Assembly (NCBI GenBank): GCA_035569235.1
Contig: DATMND010000299.1
Span: 18,618-82,617, forward strand
Direction: 5' to 3'
Length of the DNA stretch: 64,000 nucleotides
Source: JAMXLO01 sp035569235
GTDB lineage: Bacteria > Pseudomonadota > Alphaproteobacteria > Acetobacterales > Acetobacteraceae
Part shown: positions 42,651-51,860 of the stretch, one piece after another
Position numbering within the stretch: the stretch's first letter is position 1
Layout of the letters: each line of letters opens with the position of its first letter
Translations under genes and position numbers: made by a program
The notes under the pieces: generated by a model
What the model was told of the DNA's origin: nothing
The model's input: only the letters and a program-made list of their open reading frames with translations
Database searches by the model: none

Positions 42651-43634
42651 ATGAACATCCGTGCGACCCGCCTGGCCAACGGCCCGATCATCGGGCCGGA
42701 ACTGCATCCCAGCATCGGCGTGAACATCCAGGGCCCATCGCTGATCCGCGTACCTGACTGGATCGGCGACCGCCTCGGCGCCTACTACCTGTATTTCGCG
42801 GACCACAAAGGCAGCTACATCCGCCTCGCCTATGCGGATCACCTCACAGGTCCCTGGCATGTGCACCCACCAGGCAGCCTGCACCTGGCGCAGTCGGGGT
42901 TCCTCACAGCCCCGCCGGTCGTCTCCCCCGGCGAGCTCGCGCGTTTTGAGGCGCAGTATCGTGCCCGCGGCATGGCGATCTCGCACGACGTCCTCTCGGA
43001 AATCACCACGCCGCACATCGCCTCCCCGGACGTGCATGTTGATGCGGAACGCCGCCGGATCGTGATGTACTTCCACGGCCTGGACGGTGTCGGCCATCAG
43101 GTTTCGCGCGTGGCGATTTCGCAGAACGGCATCGACTTCACGGCCTGGCCCGAGGTGATTGGACGCTCCTATATGCGCATCTTTCAGCACGACGGCATGA
43201 CCTACGCGCTTACCATGCCCGGCACCCTGTCGCGCTCGGCGGATGGGCTAAGCGGGTTCGAGACGGGACCGACGCTGTTCAATCCCAACATGCGCCACGC
43301 CGCCGTGCTCAAGCGCGAAGGCGCACTCTGGGTGTTCTGGACCCAGGTCGGTGATGCGCCCGAACGCATCCTGCTCAGCCGCGTCGCGCTCGACGGCGAC
43401 TGGCACAGTTGGCGCGACGAACTACCCGTCGAGGTGATGCGTCCTGAACATCCCTGGGAGGGTGCGGGCGCCCGCAACCTGCCCTCGCTCCGCAGCACAG
43501 CCTATGGCGTGGTGAACCAATTCCGCGATCCGGCGATCTACGAGGAATCGGGCGTGACCTATCTGCTCTATGCTGTCGGCGGCGAAAGCGGCATCGCCAT
43601 CGCACAGGTGGATTTCACGCCCACTGTAGGTTGA
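42651..43634 (+). CDS. Five-bladed beta-propeller (GH43/68-like fold) protein
   Basis: A 327-residue protein. Repeated strand-rich blocks such as YYLYFADHKGSYIRLAYADHLTGPWHVHP, IVMYFHGLDGVGHQVSRVAISQNGIDF and TYLLYAVGGESGIAIAQVDF are those of five-bladed propellers of the glycoside hydrolase 43/62/68 type. Candidate acidic residues at the propeller centre exist (SPDVHVD, FRDPAIYEE), but the full GH43 Asp-Asp-Glu set is not certain. No signal peptide. AAGGAG precedes ATG 42651. It is divergent from the hydroxyacid dehydrogenase cluster and may act in the same sugar-acid route. A link to carbohydrate is inference. Confidence 0.75.
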   Translation: MNIRATRLANGPIIGPELHPSIGVNIQGPSLIRVPDWIGDRLGAYYLYFADHKGSYIRLAYADHLTGPWHVHPPGSLHLAQSGFLTAPPVVSPGELARFEAQYRARGMAISHDVLSEITTPHIASPDVHVDAERRRIVMYFHGLDGVGHQVSRVAISQNGIDFTAWPEVIGRSYMRIFQHDGMTYALTMPGTLSRSADGLSGFETGPTLFNPNMRHAAVLKREGALWVFWTQVGDAPERILLSRVALDGDWHSWRDELPVEVMRPEHPWEGAGARNLPSLRSTAYGVVNQFRDPAIYEESGVTYLLYAVGGESGIAIAQVDFTPTVG

Positions 43635-43804
43635 CGAAGTGCTCATCGTCGGCGGTTCACCCCATCGCCAACCGCGGTGTGGCATGTCGGGGCAGTGCAG
43701 TTAACTACGCAGGTCATTCAACCGAAGTGGTGCCCTAGCGCCCTTCGTCCATTCCGGGTGGCGCGATGTTTGTTTGGTCCGAGGCAAGGGGCTTCGAGCT
43801 ATCG

Positions 43805-44335
43805 CTATGTTCGGCGTTGATGACGACGCGAAGGGTGGGTTCCGGCGGGTTGAGATACTGACAGGACCTTGTGGCCGTCGGCGCCGGTACGCACCGCCGT
43901 GCCATCTGCCAACGCGATCTCGATCCGGCCCGACGATTGGGCAGTCGGGGTGGCCAGCAGTTGCGCAACCGGCGACGACGCTTCGATGGCTGCTTCCTGA
44001 CTCACGCGGTCCACCGTCCGCACCGCCTTCACCTCGACGCGGGCAAACCGCTCCGCAGTACGCGTCACGGCTTCCGGCTGCGCCGCCAGCAATGCGTGCC
44101 GCCATGTATAGAGCTGCCCGCCGCTGATGCCGTATTGCCGTGCTACCTCTGTCGGCGATGCCCCGGGCGCCAGGCTCTGCGCCGCAGTCGTCTGCTTCTG
44201 TTCAACCGTCCAGCGGCGATGTCGCTCACCACGTGTAATCAACTCAATGCGTGGATTACGAGCACTTTTATGACTGCTCGTATGAGTGCTCTCAGGCGCC
44301 GCAGGCACCTCGCCGGTGATCGCGTCCAGCTCCAT
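43805..44335 (-). pseudogene. IS66-family orfA (TnpA-like) remnant, 3' truncated
   Basis: The minus-strand frame begins MELDAITGEVPAAPES and carries the IS66 accessory-protein pattern: RIELITRGERHRRWTVEQK, SLAPGASPTEVARQYGISGGQLYTWRH (helix-turn-helix) and GRIEIALADGTAVRTGAD. After that point the homology stops where intact proteins have a last helix; the frame runs on with unrelated residues. The tnpB and tnpC genes of a complete IS66 element are absent, so this is a dead fragment. Confidence 0.75.
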
Positions 44336-44474
44336 CAGCCAAGCGCACCGCACTTCCACCCGAGGACGCCATGCGGGGCAGGCGTAACGCTATCGTATTG
44401 ACCTGGCTGGGCAATGGTTTTCCGCGCACGCTCAAACATCGTGCACCCAATCCATCAGAAATCTGGGCTTTTGA

Positions 44475-45050
44475 TTACAAACAGGACCTTCGACGATCCG
44501 CGATTTGCTCATCTTCAGCGACTATCGGCATCGATCGGTCGATTCCTGACGTTCTCACCTGATCAGTTTCGATTTGCGTCGCCAGCAAAAATATGGCGCG
44601 AGCTGCCGCCGCGCCCTCGCGCCGCGCTAGCTTGGTTCGGGCATCCAGGCGCTGGATGCGAAGCTTGATCGCGCGCCAGCTCGATTTCGGCAGGTCGCGT
44701 TCAGCGCAGCTTGTGTGAATCAGCTCAATAAGCGACCGAATGCTCGGGCGCTCGGGCTGGAGATAATAGCTTCGCAGGTGCGCATCGATCAGCTCTTCGA
44801 CTCTGGGATCGATCTGGCTGACCCCTTGGGGACGCCCCCGGCGCCTCGGCAGCAAGGTCGTGGCACGTCGATCGACTTCGAAGGGGATCCGCCAGCGAAA
44901 TACTGTAGCGCGGTCTACCCCCAGCATACGAGCCGTTTCGGCCAGCGATAAGCGAACGTTGGCTGGTGCATCAGCGAATGTCCGAGAGACTACGTCCGCT
45001 CTTCGGCGTGCTTCGGCCCAAGCCGTGTCGCCTCCAACGGACCATTCCAT
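44475..45050 (-). pseudogene. TniA/Mu-type transposase remnant (N-terminal part only)
   Basis: About 192 codons. RLSLAETARMLGVDRATVFRW is a helix-turn-helix, followed by LLPRRRGRPQGVSQIDPRVEELI and RPSIRSLIELIHTSCAERDLPKSS, WRAIKLRIQRLDARTKLARREG: the bipartite DNA-binding domain of Mu/TniA-type DDE transposases. The RNase H-like catalytic domain is missing; homology ends near residue 150. Two GTTGCACA repeats, 28 bp apart, lie just upstream at 45058-45093 in the position of a transposon end. Start 45050 is the first suitable ATG. Confidence 0.7.
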
Positions 45051-45057
45051 GCCACCG

Positions 45058-45093
45058 GTTGCACAATGAATGCCCCGACCCCTTTGTTGCACA
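45058..45093. repeat. Two direct GTTGCACA repeats, probable transposon end
   Basis: GTTGCACA occurs at 45058-45065 and again at 45086-45093. Mu/TniA-type transposons carry several short repeated transposase-binding sites at each end; these two lie directly outside the truncated TniA-like gene and before the next intact gene. The opposite end was not found. Confidence 0.5.
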
Positions 45094-45136
45094 TAAGGGT
45101 CTAGACTATCCCCGCGATGTAGCAGATTGACCACGC

Positions 45137-47404
45137 TCAATCCGCAAGCGGATCGGGGCGCAGCTGAAACTCGACAACCAGCGGGCTCGATCGGGTTTCG
45201 GGCGTCGCGCCTGGAGCACCTGGCGCCGGCGCGTCGATTCCCTCGATGTGAAAAGGCGTGCGGTTGCCCGACGTAGCCCAAAGTTCGCGGCCCTTCCAAC
45301 CAGCGTTCGGGTCATCGATGCGCCCCTCTAGACCCTTTGCAAAAAACCCCATCGGATAGGGCACCCGCAGCTCGATGATTTGGTTCCCGACGAGCGCATG
45401 CAGTGAATCCGATTGGTTGCCGGTCGCGATCGGCACATTGGCGCCGAGCCCCAGAATGTTGTGCTGGTCCACCCAGACGAAATACGGATTCTCTTCGGCC
45501 CCGGGGTCGCCTTGGAAACCAGGACCGGGAATGGCATAGAACGAAAAACCCTCGGGGCATTTCTCGCCCTTCTCGGCACCGGGACCATTCAGCGGACCCT
45601 TGCACTTCCGCCGATCGAAACTGGCGATGTGGCCGCTGTCGAGCGGCAGCCAAGCGACGCCCTCTCGGTCGACATCCATCCCGCGGATGCCGAAGCCGGG
45701 CAACGGGATCCTATAGAGCTCGGTCAAGGCGGTTTCGGACGGGTTTGGGCCCGGTGCGACCCGCATGATATAGCCGGGATGGGCTAGGCTCGATCCCCAG
45801 ATCGCGCCATCGGCCGGCGAATAGGAGATCGCGTACATCCCGTAGGCAATGCGGGTATCCTTGGCCGGGTCGATCGGTTGGCCCGGCTCATTCCATTCTG
45901 CGGTTCGCTTCCAGTCGCCGACGGTGTCAACGATAAACGGCGTCCAACCCTGAGACTTGACGGGGTCGTGCGTCTGCCAGAACAGCTTGGTGTTGATCCA
46001 GCCGACGACCGCTGCCTGCGGTACCGGCGCACCGCCGAGCCCCGTATTGTTGCTGAGCCACAGCGTGTTGTCGGCATCCTCAGCGAAGTTCAGGTGATGC
46101 GTGCCAAAGCAGGTGTCGATCATCGTGAACTGCTTGGTCTTCGGATCGAAGACTGTGACCTGACGCGAGTTCTGGAAGAACCCGTCATGCGGCACGTCGA
46201 GCGGATAGAGTTGAGCCGAGCGAAGCAGCGAGCCCTTCTTGCAATAATCCGGGACATCCTTCGGTGACCGGTTCTGCGCGGCGTAGTAGACGCGGCCGTC
46301 CTGGTCCATCGCCGAGGTGTGCGCGTTGACCTTGCTGTCCCAGGTCTGCTCCATGCCCCAATAAGCCGATGCGACGACGACCTCATTGGCGAGTGCTGAA
46401 CTCGGCGTGCCATCGCGCACCGGCGGCTGGATCGTGGTTTTGGTGTTTTTCACCGGGTCAAGCACCGGCTGCAGGCTGGTACTGAGCTCGGTGTCGCCGT
46501 AGATCGGGCCATACGCGTTGATGGTCGGGTTGCGCCGGTCGGTCGTCGTCAGATCATGCAGATAGTGCTTTGGGTCGAGCCAGTCGCGCACCGTGATCAC
46601 GAGGTTGCGCTCGATCCCGACCGGTCGTGGCGGGCTGCGACCTGGCAGCGCTCCGGCCTTGACGCGATCGGTCCAATCCGCGAGCGCGGCGAGGTGACCG
46701 CCATCGGGCGTCATGACCTGGGTGATGAAGTTGAGCATGTCGTGCCCGGCGGGGCCGGCGGACAGCCGCTGCGACCAGGCATCGCGCGACGAGTCGAATT
46801 CACCGAGCGCGGCCGGAATGTTCCGCGTCGCATAGTTGCCGATCTGGTGGCAATTGCCGCAGCCGTTGGTCTTGACGAAGTTGAGCCACTGCTCCTGGGT
46901 CTTGAAGTTTTCCGGGATGCCGTTGCCCTTGTCGCCGGTTCCGGGGAAGCGGCTCTTGTCCGGCACGCGGATCATCGAGGCCCAGTAGATGGCCGGATAG
47001 TACTGCGCTGCCGCGGCCAGGCTCGGCGCAACCATGGCGGTCAAATTGAGCGGCTTCCCAAGCTGCGCCGGCACCTTCTCGGAATCCACCAGGCCATAGC
47101 CACGTACCCACACCCGGTAGCTGGCTTTTGGCAGGTCGGGGATGACGTAGCGGCCTCGCTCGTCGGTGACGACGATCTTGGCGAAGCGGGTGCCGAGATC
47201 ACGGGTCTCGGCAATGATCCAGACCCCGGCCTCCGGGCCAAACCGGCTGGTGACGGTCCCGCCGATCGACTTGTCGTCAATCGTGACCGTCGTTGGGTCG
47301 CTTGCTTTAGGCTCGGTCGGCTGCTGAGCGCGCGGCGCACCGGGGGCAAAGAGAAATGCGGTGACGGCAACAATCGACAGCGCAATCTTGCGGCGGCAGA
47401 CCAC
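45137..47404 (-). CDS. Exported protein with carboxypeptidase-regulatory-like, cytochrome c and beta-propeller regions
   Basis: A 755-residue secreted protein. A signal peptide (to about AQQ at 28) is followed by a beta-sandwich of the carboxypeptidase-regulatory type (IGGTVTSRFGPEAGVWIIAETR, GRYVIPDLPKASYRVWVRGYGL, residues 47-105). A single haem-binding motif CGNCH (182-186) follows, then a large region of repeated strands (DQDGRVYYAAQNR, AEDADNTLWLSNNTGLGG, DREGVAWLPLDSGHIASFDR) that looks like a virginiamycin-B-lyase-like propeller. The start is GTG 47404 with GGAGGG upstream. Proteins of this build occur in soil alphaproteobacteria; function unknown to me. A dihaem cytochrome c and a PQQ dehydrogenase are encoded upstream, suggesting periplasmic electron transfer. 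Confidence 0.85.
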   Translation of the reverse strand: MVCRRKIALSIVAVTAFLFAPGAPRAQQPTEPKASDPTTVTIDDKSIGGTVTSRFGPEAGVWIIAETRDLGTRFAKIVVTDERGRYVIPDLPKASYRVWVRGYGLVDSEKVPAQLGKPLNLTAMVAPSLAAAAQYYPAIYWASMIRVPDKSRFPGTGDKGNGIPENFKTQEQWLNFVKTNGCGNCHQIGNYATRNIPAALGEFDSSRDAWSQRLSAGPAGHDMLNFITQVMTPDGGHLAALADWTDRVKAGALPGRSPPRPVGIERNLVITVRDWLDPKHYLHDLTTTDRRNPTINAYGPIYGDTELSTSLQPVLDPVKNTKTTIQPPVRDGTPSSALANEVVVASAYWGMEQTWDSKVNAHTSAMDQDGRVYYAAQNRSPKDVPDYCKKGSLLRSAQLYPLDVPHDGFFQNSRQVTVFDPKTKQFTMIDTCFGTHHLNFAEDADNTLWLSNNTGLGGAPVPQAAVVGWINTKLFWQTHDPVKSQGWTPFIVDTVGDWKRTAEWNEPGQPIDPAKDTRIAYGMYAISYSPADGAIWGSSLAHPGYIMRVAPGPNPSETALTELYRIPLPGFGIRGMDVDREGVAWLPLDSGHIASFDRRKCKGPLNGPGAEKGEKCPEGFSFYAIPGPGFQGDPGAEENPYFVWVDQHNILGLGANVPIATGNQSDSLHALVGNQIIELRVPYPMGFFAKGLEGRIDDPNAGWKGRELWATSGNRTPFHIEGIDAPAPGAPGATPETRSSPLVVEFQLRPDPLAD

Positions 47405-47730
47405 GTTCCCTCCCCGGCGGCACTCGCCTGATTGTTACCCGACAGCATATCCCAGCAATCAGACAGCGGAAACCGCGAATATTGCCCCTGGAACCCGTTC
47501 AGCGGTTGGTCGAGGGAGGTCTTGGGAGCGCTTCCGTCACCGGCCCGGTATAGCCAGTTGTCACACCACGACATCGCGCGCCTTCAGGGTTGCGCGTGGC
47601 GTGGTCACGGTGAAGTCACCCCCCCGAATGTTCGCCGGCTGGGCCGTCCTGTGGCCATTGCCTACGTGGAATCGGGTGTGATCATTGTCCTTGGCAGCCA
47701 TTGGTTCCTTGATCGCCTTATGCTGTTGGT
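47405..47730. other. Intergenic region; no gene recognised
   Basis: Between the haem/propeller gene and the GH28 remnant. It should hold the promoter of the former. No operator-like palindrome and no convincing gene were seen. Confidence 0.4.
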
Positions 47731-48039
47731 GTGAGCGCCGAGGCCAGGCCGAGACCAAAAATGCTAGGAGATTGCCCGCCTGAGGTCGCGAGCGATGTGA
47801 GTGTTCCTCGAAGAGCATTCCTTGGGCTCGTGGCCGCGTCTGGCCCCCTGGCGTCTCGCGTGTGGGCACAGCCTGTCAGCCTGCTCGGGGCGTACGATGT
47901 CAGACAGTTCGGTGCCACTGGAGACGGCAAGACTCTCGATACACCGACCGTGAACCGGGCCATCGCGGCTGCCGCCGCGAGCAAGAACACCGTGGCCGGC
48001 ATCGGCAAACGGGGACGAACAACTCATGCCAAATCCTGA
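47731..48039 (+). pseudogene. N-terminal remnant of a glycoside hydrolase family 28 (polygalacturonase-like) gene with Tat signal
   Basis: A 102-codon frame starting GTG 47731. SVPRRAFLGLVAASGPLASRVWAQ is a twin-arginine signal, and YDVRQFGATGDGKTLDTPTVNRAIAAAAA is the N-terminal block of GH28/pectate-lyase-like beta-helix proteins, where a GGG-turn and the beta-helix would come next. Here the homology stops after about 25 residues of mature protein and the frame ends in unrelated sequence, so the enzyme cannot be functional. The rest of the gene was not found in the window. Confidence 0.7.
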
Positions 48040-48220
48040 GCCGCCATCCGTTCTATAGCGTGACCCCTACCTGGGACTGCTGGTGCGCCCAGGGTGCGAT
48101 GTGTATGGTCCGCTGTGAGGACCGGATGGCGCAAATGCTACAGGAACTGCCAGCAGACACGCGGGTGGCCAGCAGGTCACATCGACACCAAACGGACGCT
48201 CGACGATACAGCGGCCTGTG

Positions 48221-48817
48221 CTATAGCCCTCCCAGATAGTGTGCAATCGCATCGATATCGCTGTCCGTGAACGTCTTCAGCAGTGCCGCCATCCAAGGAT
48301 TGTTGCCGCGGGTCCCGTCGTGGAAGTCGCGCATGGTCTTACGTAGATAATCGATACTCTGCCCGGCCAGGCGGGGGTTCGCGCTGTCGCCCAGAAAGCC
48401 GCTGAGATGACATGCCGTGCACTGCCCCGACCCGGCAACCGCCGCGGCGTGCGCCACGAGATCAGCCGCCGCCCTTGGCTGCTCAAGGTCGGGCCACGAC
48501 TTATTCTCGAAATATTCCCCAAGTGCCAGCATGTCGCTGCCACTCAGCGTCGCGATGGTCGGTGCCATCGCGTCATTCTTCCTGGCACCACTCTGGAAGT
48601 CACGCAGATTGAGAAAGATGTAGCCGGCGTGCTGACCCCAGATGATCGGAATCTCCTTGCTGACTGGAACGCCGTTGCCACCATGACAGGCGCTGCACAC
48701 GGCAGCCTTGTCCGCAATCGTATTCGTGGCAGCCGTCTGAGCGATTGCCGGTGTGGCAGCGGCACAGGCAATCACCACGCTGGCTATCAGCGGACCGATC
48801 CGATCTATCGACGACAT
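48221..48817 (-). CDS. Dihaem cytochrome c (c4-like)
   Basis: A 198-residue periplasmic cytochrome. A signal peptide ends near AIAQ (27). Two class I cytochrome c domains follow with haem motifs CSACH (41-45) and CTACH (133-137); candidate axial Met residues follow each (DAMAP near 83 and NPWM in the second domain). This is the cytochrome c4 layout, which passes electrons between dehydrogenases and terminal oxidases. It lies 78 bp downstream of the PQQ dehydrogenase gene on the same strand and is a likely electron acceptor for it. Confidence 0.9.
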   Translation of the reverse strand: MSSIDRIGPLIASVVIACAAATPAIAQTAATNTIADKAAVCSACHGGNGVPVSKEIPIIWGQHAGYIFLNLRDFQSGARKNDAMAPTIATLSGSDMLALGEYFENKSWPDLEQPRAAADLVAHAAAVAGSGQCTACHLSGFLGDSANPRLAGQSIDYLRKTMRDFHDGTRGNNPWMAALLKTFTDSDIDAIAHYLGGL

Positions 48818-48895
48818 ATCCTATCCGATGCAGTCCGAGCCGCGACCGACAGGCGCTCGCAAAATCCTGTCGGCTGCCATTGTACCTGAGTTCGG

Positions 48896-50593
48896 TCAGT
48901 TCAGCGTGAAGGCGATGATCGCGTTGCCACGCTTGTAATCGAGTTGCGTGTTGCCGCCGGCGGCCACCACGACATACTGCCTGCCATCAACGGTATAGGA
49001 CGACGGCGGTGCGTTGACGCCGGCGCCAGCCTGGAAACGCCATAGTTCAGAGCCCGTCCCCGCATCATACGCCTTGAACAGACCATTGCCCTCTCCGGTA
49101 AAGACGAGGCCACCGGCGGTTGCCAGAATCCCGCCGATCATCGGCTGCTCGGTCTTCACCTGCCAGGCGATCCGGCCGGTGTTGTAATCCACCGCAGTCA
49201 CACTGCCCCACTGCTCGGCGCCGGCGATCACCTTGAATGCACCGCCGAGCCACAGTTTGCCGTTCGGATAGGCCGCAGGGGTCACGGTATAGGTCATCGG
49301 CTGATGCAGGTTGATCGCATAGGTCAGCCCGAGCCCGGGGTTGATCGCCATCGGCGACCACTCGACTCCGCCATTGGCGCCAGGCAGCATGACCGCCCCC
49401 TGCGCGGTGGGCAGCGTCCACATGTTCTGCTGCGGCACCATCGCCTCGGAGTAGCGGATCAGGCTGCAATCATCGGCCTTGTTGACATAGACGTGCCCGG
49501 TCTTTCCGGCGTGCAGCACGCCATCGACCATCGTCCCGCCGCTGTCGCGCACCCGCACCAGCACGGTCGGGCTGACCGCGTCGAGGTCCCAGATGTCATG
49601 CGCGACGTACTGGAAATGACAAACATACTTTCCGCTGTCGAGATCCACTGAAACGAGCGAGTCGGTGTAGAGGTTGTCGCCGGGACGAACCGCGCCGTCG
49701 AGGTCGGGTGAGGGATTGCCGACGACGAAGTAGATCCGGTGACGGGCGCGATCAACCGTGGGATTCTGCCACACGCCACCGCCGAGCTTCTTGTAGGGAT
49801 CGCCATCCTTGGCGAGTGCAGCCTTCTCGGCCGCGATATCGCGGTGCATGTCACGCCCGGTGGCGTCCGTCGTCGCCCAGACGCCGGACGAATTCTCTGG
49901 CACCGTATCGAAATTCCAGATCTGCTTGCCGGTTGCGGCATCATAGGCTCGCACGAAACCGCGGATGCCGTACTCGCCGCCATTGGTCCCGATCAGGATC
50001 TTGCCGTCCACCGCGGTCGGCGCCATCGTTTCGCTATAGCCGAGGGTTGGGTCGGCGATCTGGGTTTCCCAAGCCACCTTGCCGGTCTTGGCGTCGAGTG
50101 CGACCAGCTTGGAATCGAGCGTCGCCAGATACACCTTGTCCCCAAGCACGGTGACGCCGCGGTTGTTCGGACCGCAGCAATAGATGGTCAGCGGACCCAG
50201 CTTCTGCGCGTAGTACCAGATCTGCTCGCCGGTGCGTGCGTTCAGCGCATAGACATGATCGAACGACGTGGTGACGTACATGATGCCATTCACCACGATC
50301 GGCGACGTCTCCATCGACTCCTTAACATCGGTCTGGAAGATCCAGGCCGGACGCAGGCGCGAGACGTTGCCGGCATTGATCTGCCCGTTCGGATAGTAGC
50401 GGGTCTGCGCGTAGTTGCCGTTGGTCATCAGGAAGTTGTTGCCGTCGGTGTCGGCGCGGTTCAGCAGGTCCTGAGTAACTAGCGACAGGTCGCCGTAGCG
50501 CGGCGCCACTGGGGTTTCCTGTGCCCATGCCGGGGACGAGGCGGCAAGCGCTGCCGCACCGACGGTTACGGCGTATCTGACGGACCGATTCAT
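48896..50593 (-). CDS. PQQ-dependent alcohol dehydrogenase-type quinoprotein
   Basis: A 565-residue periplasmic quinoprotein. A signal peptide ends at AWAQ (about 25). The eight-bladed propeller has repeated W-motifs such as ALNARTGEQIWYY, ALDAKTGKVAWET, AYDAATGKQIWNF and AYDAGTGSELWRF. The vicinal Cys pair that contacts PQQ is C139-C140 (IYCCGP). The metal/base region is HDIWDLDAV, with Asp at 336 and 338; the second Asp at +2 is present in lanthanide-dependent XoxF-like enzymes but also in some calcium types, so metal use is open. No fused cytochrome domain. GGGGGA precedes ATG 50593. Electrons probably go to the cytochrome encoded next. Confidence 0.93.
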   Translation of the reverse strand: MNRSVRYAVTVGAAALAASSPAWAQETPVAPRYGDLSLVTQDLLNRADTDGNNFLMTNGNYAQTRYYPNGQINAGNVSRLRPAWIFQTDVKESMETSPIVVNGIMYVTTSFDHVYALNARTGEQIWYYAQKLGPLTIYCCGPNNRGVTVLGDKVYLATLDSKLVALDAKTGKVAWETQIADPTLGYSETMAPTAVDGKILIGTNGGEYGIRGFVRAYDAATGKQIWNFDTVPENSSGVWATTDATGRDMHRDIAAEKAALAKDGDPYKKLGGGVWQNPTVDRARHRIYFVVGNPSPDLDGAVRPGDNLYTDSLVSVDLDSGKYVCHFQYVAHDIWDLDAVSPTVLVRVRDSGGTMVDGVLHAGKTGHVYVNKADDCSLIRYSEAMVPQQNMWTLPTAQGAVMLPGANGGVEWSPMAINPGLGLTYAINLHQPMTYTVTPAAYPNGKLWLGGAFKVIAGAEQWGSVTAVDYNTGRIAWQVKTEQPMIGGILATAGGLVFTGEGNGLFKAYDAGTGSELWRFQAGAGVNAPPSSYTVDGRQYVVVAAGGNTQLDYKRGNAIIAFTLN

Positions 50594-50958
50594 GGCTTTC
50601 CCCCACAATTTTCTTTGCCCGGCGGCGGATAACATTGTTCAGCCGAGCGGAACGACCCTACGCGGCCGATTTGGCAAATGCAAAGGGGTCCGCGAAGGGA
50701 AGCTTCCGCGACAATGGGCACCGTTCGATGGCGGTAGGGGTTGCTGTTGTGTCATGGAATGTCGGGAAAGCACTGAAGAAGCGCTCTTACGCGGCCCGGA
50801 GGGCCGTGCAGTCCGAGTGGCTGCCATCAGTGGTTCGACACCGGGGTGTCCCGTTGGAACCCATCCGCCCGCGGCTCACTTGACGAGCGGTTGCCCTCCA
50901 TCCGCACGGCGCAGAGGATGGCCCGGGTTTTGTACCATTCAAGGGGAGGCATCCGGCT

Positions 50959-51717
50959 ATGCAGGCATCGCCAAAGATCGCGGTCATCACGGGGGCCGGG
51001 AGCGGCATCGGGCGGGCAACCGCGCTTGCGTTGTACGCGGACGGGTTCTCGGTGGTGCTTGCCGGACGCCGCCACAAAATGCTGGAAGAGACCGCCGCGC
51101 TCGCCAAGGCGACGCCGCCCCGGATGCTTGTGGTGCCAACGGACGTCACCGACCCGGCCGCCATCGCGTCATTGTTCGACACGGTCAAGGCGACGTACGG
51201 CCGGATCGATCTTCTGTTCAACAATGCGGGCATCAGTACTCGCAACATCCCGATCGAAGATCTGTCCCTTGAGCAATGGTCGAATGTCGTCGCGGTAAAC
51301 CTGACTGGCTCGTTCCTCTGCGCGCAGCACGCGTTCCGCATGATGAAGGGCCAGCAACCGCGTGGCGGGCGCATCATCGACAACGGGTCGGTCTCGGCTC
51401 ATGTGCCCCGCCGGAACTCAACTCCCTACGCCGCGACCAAGCACGCACTGACCGGGCTGACCCGGTCATTGTCGCTCGATGGGCGCGAATTCGACATCGC
51501 CTGCGGCCAAATCGACATCGGCAATGCCGCGACCACGCGCAACGAAGACACGGCACGTGGTCGTCTGCAGGCCAGCGGCAAGGTCGAGGCGGAAGCGCGC
51601 ATCGATGTGAACGATGTGGCACGCGGGGTCGCCTATATGGCCAGCCTGTCGCTCAAAGCCAATGTCCAGTTCATGACCGTGATGGCGACGAAGATGCCGT
51701 ATATCGGCCGTGGCTGA
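50959..51717 (+). CDS. Short-chain dehydrogenase/reductase (SDR)
   Basis: A 252-residue classical SDR. TGAGSGIGRA (12-21) binds the nucleotide, and GRRHKM after the second strand with a basic residue favours NADP. NNAGIS marks strand four, NGSVSAH carries the catalytic Ser, and YAATKHAL holds Tyr and Lys. The C-terminal substrate loop is long and lacks the usual PG motif (GQIDIGNAATT instead), as in a subgroup of bacterial SDRs. AGGGGAGG lies 10 bp before ATG 50959. It is alone on this strand, followed by a recombinase remnant. Confidence 0.9.
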   Translation: MQASPKIAVITGAGSGIGRATALALYADGFSVVLAGRRHKMLEETAALAKATPPRMLVVPTDVTDPAAIASLFDTVKATYGRIDLLFNNAGISTRNIPIEDLSLEQWSNVVAVNLTGSFLCAQHAFRMMKGQQPRGGRIIDNGSVSAHVPRRNSTPYAATKHALTGLTRSLSLDGREFDIACGQIDIGNAATTRNEDTARGRLQASGKVEAEARIDVNDVARGVAYMASLSLKANVQFMTVMATKMPYIGRG

Positions 51718-51860
51718 CGACTGTAAAATCTTCGAGATGGTTGCGCGGGCACGCAACCACTTATGTCGGACTCGCTTCCAGGGCGCGGCGAGAGACAGAA
51801 GTGGCCGGCTTCGTCGAGACAATGTGTCGCCCGCGATAAGCGGAGCCTCTGCCGGTTGAT

